Of a stretch of DNA of 64,000 nt, positions 52,167 to 61,481 are shown in pieces (the first letter of the stretch is position 1; each line of letters opens with the position of its first letter). The notes beneath the pieces were generated by a model that had not been told where the DNA came from, did not search any database, and was given only the letters and a program-made list of their open reading frames with translations. Source of the stretch: an uncultured Actinobaculum sp. (GTDB lineage: Bacteria; Actinomycetota; Actinomycetes; Actinomycetales; Actinomycetaceae). The DNA lies in assembly GCA_938020505.1 (NCBI GenBank), contig CALIHR010000025.1, positions 75,411-139,410 on the forward strand, given 5' to 3'. Made by a program: the position numbers and the translations under genes.

Positions 52167-53240
52167 ATGGGAAAGGAACAGACGGCGAGAGTGCGCAGGG
52201 CGGTCGCCCGGGCAGTCGCGGAGTCCGTGGCGGCGGCGCTGGCTTCGACGGCCCTCGCTTTTCCCTTCCTCATCGGATTGGCGTCGACGTTCGCTTCCGG
52301 CTCGCTGGGCTACGTCCCCCTCGGAGTCTACGGCGGGGGGACGGCCCTTGCCGCAGCGCTCGCGGTGCGGGCCGCGGTCGCAGCCGTCCGCCGCGCCGCC
52401 GAGAGGATCCAGACGGTCTATGGGCGGGTCAGCCCCGAAGACCTCGCCGAGCTGACCGAGTCGCGCCGCGAGATCGTGGCCGCGTTCGAGATCGAGCGCC
52501 GCCGCATCGAGCGCGACCTTCACGACGGCGCGCAGCAATACCTCGTCACCGCGTCGATCGACGTCGGCGAGGCGGACTTGCTTTTGGACTCGGCGGTTGC
52601 GGGCGGGGCCGTGGTCCCCGAGAAAATGGGCGAGGTCCGCGCGCTTTTGGGCAAAGCGCAGGACGACGCCGAAAGCGCCCTGCGCGCCCTGAGAAACACG
52701 GTGGCCGGGATCCACCCCAAGGTGCTCTCGGACCTTGGGCTGGAGGCCGCCGTCCGGTCCCTCGCGGCCTCCTCGCCCCTGAAAGTCGAGGTTTTCGTTC
52801 CCAATCGGCTTCCCGCCATTCCCGAGGGCGTCATCGCCGCCGCGTACTTCCTCGTTTCCGAGGGCTTGACGAACGTCACGAAGTACGCGCCCGCGGCCCG
52901 CGTCTCGGTGCTGCTGGCCGCAGACGCGGACCTCCACGTCTCCGTCAGCGACGACGGCCCCGGCGGGGCGAGCGTCCAGCCCGACCGCGGCCTCTCCGGC
53001 ATGCGCGAGCGGCTCGCCGCATTCGGGGGCGTTCTCGAAGTCGTCAGCCCTCCCGGAGGGCCGACGACGCTGACTGGGCGGATCCCGCTCCTTTTGCGGC
53101 GAGGGGAATTCGGCGTGGCGCCGGCAAAAGGCCGCGCGGGCACCGGCGAGGCGGGCCGCGGAGCGGACGTAGGCGAAGAGGGCGCCGGCGCACGCGGCAG
53201 CGCGCAAGCGGAGACGGGAAGGGCGGCCGAAGCCGGCTGA
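52167..53240 (+). CDS. two-component sensor histidine kinase (HisKA_3 type)
   Basis: This 357-residue kinase starts at ATG 52167. Two hydrophobic segments (about residues 25-75) form the short membrane sensor. The phosphorylated His119 is in IERDLHDGAQQYLV, typical of NarL-partner kinases. The ATP-binding domain has VSEGLTNVTKYAP (N box), VSDDGPGG (G1) and GLSGMRERLAAFGG (G2). A 45-residue Ala/Gly/Glu-rich tail is unusual. Its regulator follows 171 bp downstream, and it probably senses the condition met by the divergent ABC exporter. Confidence 0.92.
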   Translation: MGKEQTARVRRAVARAVAESVAAALASTALAFPFLIGLASTFASGSLGYVPLGVYGGGTALAAALAVRAAVAAVRRAAERIQTVYGRVSPEDLAELTESRREIVAAFEIERRRIERDLHDGAQQYLVTASIDVGEADLLLDSAVAGGAVVPEKMGEVRALLGKAQDDAESALRALRNTVAGIHPKVLSDLGLEAAVRSLAASSPLKVEVFVPNRLPAIPEGVIAAAYFLVSEGLTNVTKYAPAARVSVLLAADADLHVSVSDDGPGGASVQPDRGLSGMRERLAAFGGVLEVVSPPGGPTTLTGRIPLLLRRGEFGVAPAKGRAGTGEAGRGADVGEEGAGARGSAQAETGRAAEAG

Positions 53241-53411
53241 CGAAGCCCGGGCGAGAAGGCGCGGGAGGGGCTGTGAGGCGTGCCTGCGCCGCCGAAGTGC
53301 GAGAGAAACAGCAAGGTGCGAGAGAATTGGCGGGGTCCAAGAGAAGCGGCAGGGCAGAAGAATGGCGGCGAAGCACAGGGGCGCGCCGGCCCGCCGCGAA
53401 AAGGAGTGAGA

Positions 53412-54071
53412 ATGAGGCTAGTGGTGGCCGACGATTCGGCGCTGTTGCGCGAAGGCATGGTCGGCCTTCTGATGAGGCAGGGCCACGAGGTGGCCGCAGA
53501 GGCCGCCAGCGCGGACGAGCTCGTCAAAGCGGTCGCGCGGACCGCGCCGGACGTGGTCGTCACCGACGTGCGGATGCCTCCCGGCATGTCCGACGACGGC
53601 CTGAGGGCGGCGGTGCAAATCCGAGAGAGCCAGCCTGAGATCGGGATCATGGTGCTCTCCCAGTATGTCGCACCCGCCTACGCCGCCGAGCTGTTTGAGC
53701 CGAGCGCGCCGACCGACGGCGTCGGGGGACTGGGCTACCTCCTCAAGGACAGGGTGGCCAGAGTCGCCGATTTCATCCGGTCCTTGAGGGTCGTCGAGGC
53801 CGGCGGCGTCGTCGTGGACCCGGAAGTGGCCAGCTCCCTGGTCAAAGGCCGCTCGTCGTGGCTCAACGGGTTGACGGCCAGGGAAAGCGAGGTCCTCGAA
53901 CTCATGGCCCAGGGCCTGTCCAACCACCAGATTTGCGACCGCATGTTCCTTTCCACGGCGGCGGTCTCCAAACACGTGGCGAACGTTTTCTCGAAGCTCG
54001 GCATGCTCCCCGGCGAGGAGAACCGGAGGGTGCGGGCGGTGTTGGCCTACCTGACGGAGAAGCGGAACTGA
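53412..54071 (+). CDS. LuxR/NarL-type response regulator
   Basis: This 219-residue regulator starts at ATG 53412 with AAGGAG upstream. The receiver domain carries the acidic pair ADDSALLREGM, the phosphorylation site Asp52 in VVVTDVRMPPG, and KD near YLLKDRV. The C-terminal helix-turn-helix is LTARESEVLELMAQGLSN...FLSTAAVSKHVANVFSKLG. It is the cognate partner of the kinase upstream and likely controls the divergent ABC exporter. Confidence 0.94.
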   Translation: MRLVVADDSALLREGMVGLLMRQGHEVAAEAASADELVKAVARTAPDVVVTDVRMPPGMSDDGLRAAVQIRESQPEIGIMVLSQYVAPAYAAELFEPSAPTDGVGGLGYLLKDRVARVADFIRSLRVVEAGGVVVDPEVASSLVKGRSSWLNGLTARESEVLELMAQGLSNHQICDRMFLSTAAVSKHVANVFSKLGMLPGEENRRVRAVLAYLTEKRN

Positions 54072-54292
54072 GAGCGCCGGCTCTGAGCCGAGCGTGCGCC
54101 GAAGGAAGCGCGGCTTGAGAAAAGGGGCGCAGGCCGGCGAACGGAAGCGCGCCGCATAACAAAGTACGCGAGTGCACCGTGCGATTGTCTGCCCGCCGGG
54201 CATATGGCTCGATGATCCAGGCAAAGCTGGTACGTTTGACCTAAAAGCGGCGGGGTGTGCTTCGTTGCGGCGAGCGATTCAGGAGGAAGCGG

Positions 54293-55516
54293 ATGAAGCC
54301 ATATGTGGGCTCTGAGATCGGGCGGCTCAAGCAGGTTCTCCTGCACCGCCCCGGCAAGGAGATGTTGAGGCTCACCCCCTCCAACAAAGACGATTTGCTC
54401 TTCGACGACGTCCTCTGGCTTGAACGCGCCCAGCACGAGCACGACGTATTCGCCCGCACGCTGCGCTCGCGCGGCGTCGAGGTCCTCTATCTTGCCGACC
54501 TGCTCGCCGAAGCGCTCGCGGACCGGGGAGCCCGCGAGCGCGTGCTCGACGTCGTCGTGACGGAGGAGGCCTGCGGCGCCGGAATCGAGGAGGCTGTTCG
54601 AAATTACGCCGAGTCGCTGCCGGACGCCGAGCTTGCCGAGCTCCTTATCGCGGGCGTGACGAAGGCCGAGCTGCTTGACGGGTCCGACGCGCAGGAGTCT
54701 TTGACCCTCCGCACGCTCGGCGCAGACGACTGCCTTCTGTCCCCGCTTCCCAACCACCTTTTCACGCGCGACACGTCATCGTGGATTTACGGAGGCGTCT
54801 CGATCAATCCGATGTGCCTCCCGGCGCGCGTGCGCGAGAGCGTGAACGAGGAGGCGATCTACCTTCACCATCCGCGTTTCGCCGACGCCGATTTCACGGT
54901 GTTGGGCGACGGCGTGGGATCGGGCTTCGCCTCCGTCGAAGGCGGGGACGTCCTCGTCATAGGGAACCGCTCGGTCCTCGTCGGGCTGAGCGAAAGGACG
55001 AGCCCGCAGGGGGTCGAAAGGCTCGCCCTTCAGCTTTTCGAGGCGGGCGAGGCGGAGCGGGTCGTCGCCGTCGAAATGCCGAAGGCGCGGGCTCAAATGC
55101 ACCTGGACACCGTGATGACGATGGCCGACGAAGGCACATTCGTCAAGTACGCCGGCCTGGGAATGCTGCGTTCCCACACGATTCGCCCCGGGGACGCGAA
55201 GAGGCCCCTGCACGTGGAGACAAACGCGCCGGAGCGGATGCACGACGTCGTCGCGGAGGCGCTGGGCCTCGATTCGGTGCGGGTTTTGACGACGCCGCAG
55301 GATTCCCTCGCGGCCGAGCGAGAGCAGTGGAACGACGGGGCGAATCTGCTGGCCGTCGCACCCGGCGCCGTGGTCGTTTACGAAAGGAACACCGCCACGA
55401 ACGAGTATCTTTCCGAGCAGGGCATCGAGGTTCTGCCGATTCCCGGCAACGAGCTGGGGCGCGGGCGCGGCGGCCCGCGCTGCATGAGCTGCCCGACGGT
55501 CCGCGCCGAAAGCTGA
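54293..55516 (+). CDS. arcA: arginine deiminase
   Basis: This 407-residue enzyme hydrolyses L-arginine to citrulline and ammonia. Start ATG 54293 has AGGAGG upstream (MKPYVGSEIGRLKQVLLHRPGKE). Active-site features are LFTRDTSSWI, QMHLDTVMT with the catalytic His-x-Asp, and the nucleophile Cys397 in GGPRCMSCP. No arcB or arcC (ornithine carbamoyltransferase, carbamate kinase) follows in this window; instead an amidinotransferase and an MFS transporter are next. So ATP generation by the full arginine deiminase pathway is not evident here. Confidence 0.95.
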   Translation: MKPYVGSEIGRLKQVLLHRPGKEMLRLTPSNKDDLLFDDVLWLERAQHEHDVFARTLRSRGVEVLYLADLLAEALADRGARERVLDVVVTEEACGAGIEEAVRNYAESLPDAELAELLIAGVTKAELLDGSDAQESLTLRTLGADDCLLSPLPNHLFTRDTSSWIYGGVSINPMCLPARVRESVNEEAIYLHHPRFADADFTVLGDGVGSGFASVEGGDVLVIGNRSVLVGLSERTSPQGVERLALQLFEAGEAERVVAVEMPKARAQMHLDTVMTMADEGTFVKYAGLGMLRSHTIRPGDAKRPLHVETNAPERMHDVVAEALGLDSVRVLTTPQDSLAAEREQWNDGANLLAVAPGAVVVYERNTATNEYLSEQGIEVLPIPGNELGRGRGGPRCMSCPTVRAES

Positions 55517-55644
55517 CAGAGCCGCCTTCCGCCCGTCTTCGGGCGAATCGCCAAAAGGAGTTGAAACTGGGAGGAAATAGGCGTTTCCTAGATACGCAAG
55601 CATCGCACGAACGCATCACCGTTCTCACATAGGAGTGTCTGAAA

Positions 55645-56772
55645 ATGGCGAAAATCGTCAACTCATGGAACGACTTCGACCCCCTCAAGAGGGTCATTTT
55701 GGGGCGCGCCGACAATTCGGTCATTCCGCCCGAGGAGCCGGCTACTTCGGAGAAGGTGCCGATCGACTCCGAGATGCGCGGAATGTGGGGGCCGCGTCCC
55801 ACTGAAACCGTCGAAAAGGCCAACGCCCAGCTCGACTATCTCGCCAAGGTCCTCGAGGACAACGGCGTCGTCGTCGACAGGCCGACGCCGCTGCAATGGA
55901 ATCAGGCGATCGCCACGCCCGACTTCCGCACCGACTCCGGTTTCACGCAGATGCCTCCCCGCGACATTCTGCTCACCGTCGGCAACGAGATCATGGCCTC
56001 GGCCAACTCCTTCCGATGCCGGTACTTCGAGTACCTCGCCTACTGGGACCTCATGGGCCAATATTTCGAGGAGGACCCCGAATTCAAGTGGACTCAGGCT
56101 CCGCGCCCGCGGCTGACGGACAAGTCGTACAAGCACAACTATTACGACGAGCGGATAACGATTGAGGAGCGCCTGGAGCGCACGGCCGCCAAGGACTTCG
56201 TCACGACGGAGGTCGAGCCGATGTGGGACGCGGCCGACGTCATGCGCTTGGGCAGGGACCTGTTCATCCAACACGGCCTGACCACGAATCGCAAGGCGAT
56301 GGAATGGTTCAAGCGCTACTACCCGGATCTGCGGGTGCACGCTGTGAACTTCCCCGGCGATCCCTACCCGATCCACATCGACGCGACCTTCGTGCCGCTG
56401 CGGCCCGGCCTCATCATCAACAACCCGCAGCGCCGCCTGCCCGAGGAGCAGCGCAAGATCTTCGAGGCCAACGACTGGCAGATCGTCGACGCCGCCCAGC
56501 CGGCCCACGAGACCCCGCCGCCGCTGTGCTACTCCTCCGTCTGGCTGTCGATGAACTGCCTCGTCCTCGATCACAAGACGGTGATCTGCGAGGCGTCCGA
56601 GGTCCATCAGATGGAGCAGATGGACAAGCTGGGAATGAACGTCATTCCGGTTCCGTTCCGCGACGCCTACCCGTTCGGCGGCGGCTTGCACTGCGCCACC
56701 GCCGACGTCTACCGCGAAGGCGGCAAGGAAGACTACTTCCCCAAACAGGTGGACGACCCGACGCTCGTGTGA
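55645..56772 (+). CDS. arginine:glycine amidinotransferase-like enzyme
   Basis: This 375-residue enzyme is of the amidinotransferase family, in the same pentein fold as arginine deiminase. The catalytic triad is visible: Asp in MWDAADVMR, His244/Asp246 in IHIDATFVP, and the nucleophile Cys350 in GLHCATADV. Family members move the amidino group of arginine to glycine, inosamine or related amines, giving ornithine. The acceptor here is not known. It lies 128 bp after arcA, so two arginine-consuming pentein enzymes are adjacent. A strong terminator follows. Confidence 0.88.
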   Translation: MAKIVNSWNDFDPLKRVILGRADNSVIPPEEPATSEKVPIDSEMRGMWGPRPTETVEKANAQLDYLAKVLEDNGVVVDRPTPLQWNQAIATPDFRTDSGFTQMPPRDILLTVGNEIMASANSFRCRYFEYLAYWDLMGQYFEEDPEFKWTQAPRPRLTDKSYKHNYYDERITIEERLERTAAKDFVTTEVEPMWDAADVMRLGRDLFIQHGLTTNRKAMEWFKRYYPDLRVHAVNFPGDPYPIHIDATFVPLRPGLIINNPQRRLPEEQRKIFEANDWQIVDAAQPAHETPPPLCYSSVWLSMNCLVLDHKTVICEASEVHQMEQMDKLGMNVIPVPFRDAYPFGGGLHCATADVYREGGKEDYFPKQVDDPTLV

Positions 56773-56786
56773 CCGTGCGCTCGCGA

Positions 56787-56825
56787 CAAAGGCGGCCTCC
56801 GCGTTTCGGCGCGGGGCCGCCTTTG
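56787..56825 (+). terminator. terminator after the amidinotransferase gene
   Basis: AAAGGCGGCC (56788-56797) pairs with GGCCGCCTTT (56815-56824), with further pairing inside. It lies 15 bp after the stop codon. Confidence 0.75.
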
Positions 56826-57069
56826 CGCTTCGAGCCCGCGCGGAAGAATGCCGACTCCGGCGTGCGGCGCTCTGCCCCGGACGCGCGCCGATTGGCTTTG
56901 GGCCAGCCGCGCAGAAGCGCCGACGTGCAATGCCGGATGAATAAAAATTCTGGAGCCGCTTTCGTTCCTCCGCCCCAAAGTATTTCACTACGCTCGATAA
57001 TGGCGGATATTCGACGATCTCCTGCGCGGAGGTGTAGGCTTAGTAGCGTATATGGATTCGTAAATCAGA

Positions 57070-58569
57070 ATGAATCCTCGATTACGAAGGAGCAGTGGGC
57101 GCGTGGCGGCTGATACGAGCGGTTCGATGCCGCATTCCCTCGGAGGGAACGAGTCACGACAGCGGAAAGCGCAGCGGCCCGGCGGGCCGACCGAGTCGGC
57201 GCCGGCAAGCGACGTCCGAGTCGCCGACGCGGCTTCGGGGCGCACGTCGGATTCGGGAGGCCAGAGCGACGAGCAGCGCCGGGTTTTGAGGAAAGCGGCC
57301 GGTGCGAGCTTCATCGGGAATTTCATCGAATGGTTCGACTACGCCTCCTACGGGTATCTGGCCGCCGTCATAGGGAGCGTGTTCTTCCCCGACAGCGACG
57401 AAACCGCCCAGCTCCTGTCCGCCTTCGCGATATTCGCCCTCTCGTTCGTCCTGCGCCCGATAGGCGCGGTGGTCTGGGGCGCGTGGGGCGACCGCTACGG
57501 ACGCCGGTGGGCCCTTTCCTGGTCGATCCTCATCATGTCTGGATCGACGTTCCTCATCGGCGTGCTTCCCGGATACGCCGCCATTGGAATCCTTGCGCCC
57601 CTCGCGCTGCTGCTCTTGCGGATGATCCAGGGATTCTCGGCGTCGGGCGAATACGCCGGGGCTGGGACGTTCCTCGCCGAATACGCTCCGCCCAGGCAGC
57701 GCGGCCTGTACACGTCGCTCGTCCCCGCCTCCACCGCCGCCGGCCTTCTCTTCGGCAACGTCATGGTCATGACGTTGCGGGGCTTCCTGGACGAGGCGGA
57801 CATGCATTCGTGGGGGTGGCGGATACCGTTCCTGCTTGCCGGGCCCTTGGGGCTGATCGGGCGCTACATTCGAATCCACCTCGAGGATTCGCCGATCTTC
57901 AACGAGATGTCCCAGAAGGCGGAGAAGAAAAGCAAGCGTCGCGTCCCCTTGAAGACGCTGCTGAGTGTGCACCGCAAAAGGGTGGCGATCACCTTCGGCG
58001 TCGCCTGCCTCAACGCCGTGGCGTTCTACCTTCTTCTGACGTACATGCCCACCTATTTCGAGAAGCAGCTGGGGATCGAAGCGACCCGCGCGGAGGCCAT
58101 CTCGGCCGGGACGCTCGCGGTTTACATCGTCGCGATCTTCTTCATGGGGAAAGTTTCGGATATGTTCGGACGACGGCGCATGCTCGTCGGGGCGTGCCTG
58201 GCCTTCATCGCGCTCTCGATCCCGCTGTTCTGGGTGATGGAGCAGGGCAACGTCGTCATGATCGTCGCCGCCGAGGCCGTGTTCGCCCTCATCCTCACAG
58301 CCAACGACGGAACCCTCGCAACGTTCCTTGCCGAAAGCTTCCCGACCGACGTCAGATATTCGGGTTTCGCCCTCTCCTTCAACTCGGCCAACGCCCTGGT
58401 GGGAGGCACGGCGCCGTTCGTCGCGACGTGGCTCATCAAAGTGACGGGCACGGCGATCGCCCCCGCTTTCTATCTGACGTTCATCTCAGTGCTCGCACTT
58501 GGCGCGATGTGCGCCTCGCGGAGCATCGTCCGCGAGTCGGCCAGCCTGGCCGAGGAAAACGGCGCTTAG
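57070..58569 (+). CDS. MFS transporter, metabolite:proton symporter (MHS/ProP-ShiA-like) family
   Basis: This 499-residue transporter has a hydrophilic N-terminal extension of about 75 residues and then twelve transmembrane helices. GNFIEWFDYASYGYLA at helix 1, GAWGDRYGRRWAL and GKVSDMFGRRRML in the loops after helices 2 and 8, and RMIQGFSASGEYAGAGTFLAEYAP are hallmarks of the MHS subfamily, which takes up zwitterions and organic acids such as proline, betaine, shikimate and citrate. Next to arcA and the amidinotransferase, uptake of arginine or a guanidino/betaine compound is a reasonable guess. ATG 57070 is used; the ATG at 57130 is possible. Confidence 0.88.
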   Translation: MNPRLRRSSGRVAADTSGSMPHSLGGNESRQRKAQRPGGPTESAPASDVRVADAASGRTSDSGGQSDEQRRVLRKAAGASFIGNFIEWFDYASYGYLAAVIGSVFFPDSDETAQLLSAFAIFALSFVLRPIGAVVWGAWGDRYGRRWALSWSILIMSGSTFLIGVLPGYAAIGILAPLALLLLRMIQGFSASGEYAGAGTFLAEYAPPRQRGLYTSLVPASTAAGLLFGNVMVMTLRGFLDEADMHSWGWRIPFLLAGPLGLIGRYIRIHLEDSPIFNEMSQKAEKKSKRRVPLKTLLSVHRKRVAITFGVACLNAVAFYLLLTYMPTYFEKQLGIEATRAEAISAGTLAVYIVAIFFMGKVSDMFGRRRMLVGACLAFIALSIPLFWVMEQGNVVMIVAAEAVFALILTANDGTLATFLAESFPTDVRYSGFALSFNSANALVGGTAPFVATWLIKVTGTAIAPAFYLTFISVLALGAMCASRSIVRESASLAEENGA

Positions 58570-58679
58570 ATCGGAGGCGTGCGGGCCGTGAATTCAGGTG
58601 CTGGACATCGCATCCCCGAGCCGGGCGCGATTGGTAGTGTTTGGGCCATGGCAAGCCTTCTCGTGACAGGCGTGAGCGC

Positions 58680-58700
58680 CCTTCCGCCGCAGACGGAAGG
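58680..58700. promoter_or_regulatory. inverted repeat, possible TetR operator
   Basis: CCTTCCG (58680-58686) and CGGAAGG (58694-58700) form a perfect 7-bp inverted repeat with a 7-bp centre. It lies 15 bp before the TetR-family ATG, where autoregulators of this family usually bind. Confidence 0.45.
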
Positions 58701-58715
58701 CGGTGGCGCGAGAAT

Positions 58716-59315
58716 ATGAATTCCGATGTGACGGGGGCTGCGCCCGGCGGAGGGGCCGCCACTTTGAAGGGGGAGGCCCGAAGAAGGCAGATCGTGGAGG
58801 CCGCGGCGGCGCTCGTGCGCGAAGGCGGCCCGTCCTCTGTGAGCCACCGTGCCGTGGCCCGGCGCGCAGGATGCTCGCTTTCGGCCACCACCTACTATTT
58901 TGAGGGGCTGGAGGATCTTCTCCACCAGGCAGGCGCCCTGAACATTTCCCTGTGGGCCTCGCGGGCCGAGCGAGTGGCCGAACGGGTCGAGTCCCGCACC
59001 GCGGAGGACGTCGCCATGTCGGAGCGGGTCGAGACGATCCTGTCCGCCACGCTCCCGAGCGGCCAGGCGCTCATCGGCCACTACGCGCAGCTGATAAGCG
59101 CCGGCGATTTCGCGCCTGTCGCGAGCGCCTATCGAACGGGGCGCTCGCGGCTCAATGCGGCCGTCGCCCGGGTGCTCGCCCATTTGCGCATCGACTTGAC
59201 GGCCGACCTGGTGATCGCCGTCGTCGACGGCGCCGCCGTCTCCGCCCTGTCCGAAGGGCGCGACGTCAAAGCCACGGCCAGAGAGCTCTTGGAATTCGTC
59301 TGCCGGCGCGCCTGA
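58716..59315 (+). CDS. TetR-family transcriptional regulator
   Basis: This 199-residue protein has an N-terminal TetR helix-turn-helix, RRQIVEAAAALVREGGPSSVSHRAVARRAGCSLSATTYYFEGLEDLL, and a helical ligand-binding C-terminal domain. ATG 58716 is chosen; the frame is open further upstream without a ribosome site. It follows the MFS gene by 147 bp and may regulate it. The ligand is unknown. Confidence 0.88.
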   Translation: MNSDVTGAAPGGGAATLKGEARRRQIVEAAAALVREGGPSSVSHRAVARRAGCSLSATTYYFEGLEDLLHQAGALNISLWASRAERVAERVESRTAEDVAMSERVETILSATLPSGQALIGHYAQLISAGDFAPVASAYRTGRSRLNAAVARVLAHLRIDLTADLVIAVVDGAAVSALSEGRDVKATARELLEFVCRRA

Positions 59316-59339
59316 GGCCGTGTCGGCAGACGCCCGGAG

Positions 59340-59726
59340 TCAGTTCCCGTGGAAGACGGCTTCCAGGTTGTTGCCGTCGGGGTCCAAGACGAACGCCCCG
59401 TAGTAGCCGGGATGATAATGCGGACGCTCGCCCGGCTCTCCGTTGTCGGCGCCGCCCGCGGCTATGGCCGCCCGATAGAAGGCGTCCACCTGTTCAGACG
59501 ACGAGGCTGAGACGGCGATGTGGCAGGGCGTCGGGCTCTCCGCCGGCACGATCCACAGGTCTGGAGGAATCGGCGCGTCCTCGGGGGCGTTCGGCAAAGG
59601 CGCACCCATGCCGACGGCGGGCCCGTGCTCCATGACGATATGGTAGCCGAGGGGTTCCAACGCCGCTGCGTAGAAGGCCTTGGAAGCCTCCGGATTGCTT
59701 ACATTGATGGAAATATGGTCGATCAT
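59340..59726 (-). CDS. VOC-family (glyoxalase/bleomycin-resistance fold) protein
   Basis: This 128-residue protein opens with MIDHISINVSNPEASKAFYAAALEPLGY and ends YYGAFVLDPDGNNLEAVFHGN, the paired metal-binding beta-alpha-beta units of the VOC superfamily. The likely metal ligands (His4, His69 in PCHIAV, Glu near the C terminus) are present. Catalytic role is not predictable. It converges with the TetR gene. Confidence 0.87.
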   Translation of the reverse strand: MIDHISINVSNPEASKAFYAAALEPLGYHIVMEHGPAVGMGAPLPNAPEDAPIPPDLWIVPAESPTPCHIAVSASSSEQVDAFYRAAIAAGGADNGEPGERPHYHPGYYGAFVLDPDGNNLEAVFHGN

Positions 59727-59882
59727 CCCTCAAGGATAGTCCGCGGCCGGCCCTAAAAGGGGCGTTTCCGATTGCATGTCGAGGGCACAACGCCCAGCGC
59801 GGACGGTCGGGGCAAAGGCCGGCCGCCGGGCGCGGCTCGAACGCGGAGGCAGGAGTGCGGCCACGACGCCAGGGGAAGCGGC

Positions 59883-61481
59883 TTACGACGCGAGGATGTC
59901 GCGGCGACGGCAGGCGGCCGTCGCAAGCGCGGACGCGGCGAGCCCTGCGGCGAGCAATCCGAGGGCCTGGGGAAGGCGCTCGGCGTCCGAGGGGGAGAAG
60001 GACCATCCCAGAAGCGTCGTCTTGGACGCCCACTCCGGCAGCTCGAGGATCTTCCCGAACCAAGACAGGGCGAAGGACCATCCGACCAGCGCCCACACCC
60101 CGGCGGTCAGCTTCCTCGACAGCGCGTAAAGCAAACACCCCGCGCCGACGAGGCACACGCACGCAGGCCACTGTGTGGCGGTTTTCCAGGCGACCTCGCG
60201 CCCTTGCTCCCAGTCGAGGGAAAGGCCGACGGTGACGGCGAGGGTCGCCGCGCCCGCGCCCGCCAGAATCGCCGATTCCACGGCGCCCGCGACGGCTTGG
60301 GCCGCGACGACTCTTCTCCTGGAGGTCCCGCTGGCCAGCTCGACGTCGAGAATCCCCTTCTTCTCCGTTTCGGCGAGGGAAAAGACTGCATTGGCCGACT
60401 CGCAGACGATGAGAATGCCGACGATGACCGAGAAGAGCGAGACGATCTGAGACGTGGCCTCGCCGCCTCCGGACATTTTCGACAGGAGGTCGGAGTAGTT
60501 GGCGTTCTTCTTCGTCAAAGTGACGAAAGAACCCGCCATGGAGCCGATGAAGGCGGCCGTCGCGACGACGCCGACGAGCCACCCGAGCAGCCTGCGCCGC
60601 CCCAATCGCAGCGTCAACGAGAACGCGCCGGCCGCCCGCAGGCGAGAGCCCGAGCGGTTCGCCGACCTCAGATAGGCCCCGTGAAGCTCCCTGCGCGAAT
60701 ACAGGCGCCAGGCCAACGCGGCGAGCGCGAGCACGGCGAGGGCCGTGGGAATCGCGAGAAGGAAACGCTCGGCGGTGTAGGGCTCAAGCAGATCCTTCCA
60801 TCCCAGGGGAGTGAGCCATTGCACCCAATCCCAGCCGGCGGCAACCGCTCCGACGCGCAGGGAAAACGCCGCGAACAGCGCCACGAGGGAGATTCGACGC
60901 GCCCCGACGGCGTCGTCGGCAAGCTGAGAGGCGACGAGGCCAATCGCCGAGAACGCACAGCCCGCGAGGGCGATCGCGCCCCCCAGGCACACCGAGCCGG
61001 CCACGGAGATCTCAGATAACAACGGCGCTTGCACGGCTAGGACGAAGCCGCAGCCGAAACCGGCGGCCAAGGAGAAGACCGTTCCGACAGCGGCTTGAAC
61101 GGCGAACACGACCGCCCGGCTGACCCCGGTCCCTTCGACGAGCTCGCGAAGGCCGTCGTCTTCGCCGCGGCGTCCGACGGTCGTGACAATGAGGATGGCG
61201 GCGATCGATGTGAAGACCAAAAGGAGCATTCCCGTTTCCCACTGGACGAGCTGGCCCACCGTGCCCGGTTGAGGGACCGTCCCGAACAGCAGCCGCGTCG
61301 CGGCATTGGAGTTCATCATCTCGATGACGGATCTGCGGAGCTCCATGCTTCCCAGATTCTTCCTGTAGGCGTTGGGAACAACGGCCAAAACGAGGCAGAA
61401 AGAGCCGATCCACGCGGCGAACGCCAGCCGTTGGCGACGCAGTGCGACGGCGAAAAGGGTCCTGAAATCTCTGGCGTTCAT
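59883..61481 (-). CDS. ABC exporter permease (two-half, antibiotic-exporter type)
   Basis: This 532-residue protein has about twelve hydrophobic segments in two homologous halves. Each half begins with a region like LRRQRLAFAAWIGSF or LGRRRLLGWLVGVVATAAF, and the first contains TTVGRRGEDDGLRELVEGTGVSR. This matches the polyketide/tetronasin-type ABC exporter permeases of actinobacteria. It overlaps the ATPase gene by 4 bp. With the MerR regulator upstream it forms a three-gene drug-efflux-like operon. Confidence 0.88.
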   Translation of the reverse strand: MNARDFRTLFAVALRRQRLAFAAWIGSFCLVLAVVPNAYRKNLGSMELRRSVIEMMNSNAATRLLFGTVPQPGTVGQLVQWETGMLLLVFTSIAAILIVTTVGRRGEDDGLRELVEGTGVSRAVVFAVQAAVGTVFSLAAGFGCGFVLAVQAPLLSEISVAGSVCLGGAIALAGCAFSAIGLVASQLADDAVGARRISLVALFAAFSLRVGAVAAGWDWVQWLTPLGWKDLLEPYTAERFLLAIPTALAVLALAALAWRLYSRRELHGAYLRSANRSGSRLRAAGAFSLTLRLGRRRLLGWLVGVVATAAFIGSMAGSFVTLTKKNANYSDLLSKMSGGGEATSQIVSLFSVIVGILIVCESANAVFSLAETEKKGILDVELASGTSRRRVVAAQAVAGAVESAILAGAGAATLAVTVGLSLDWEQGREVAWKTATQWPACVCLVGAGCLLYALSRKLTAGVWALVGWSFALSWFGKILELPEWASKTTLLGWSFSPSDAERLPQALGLLAAGLAASALATAACRRRDILAS

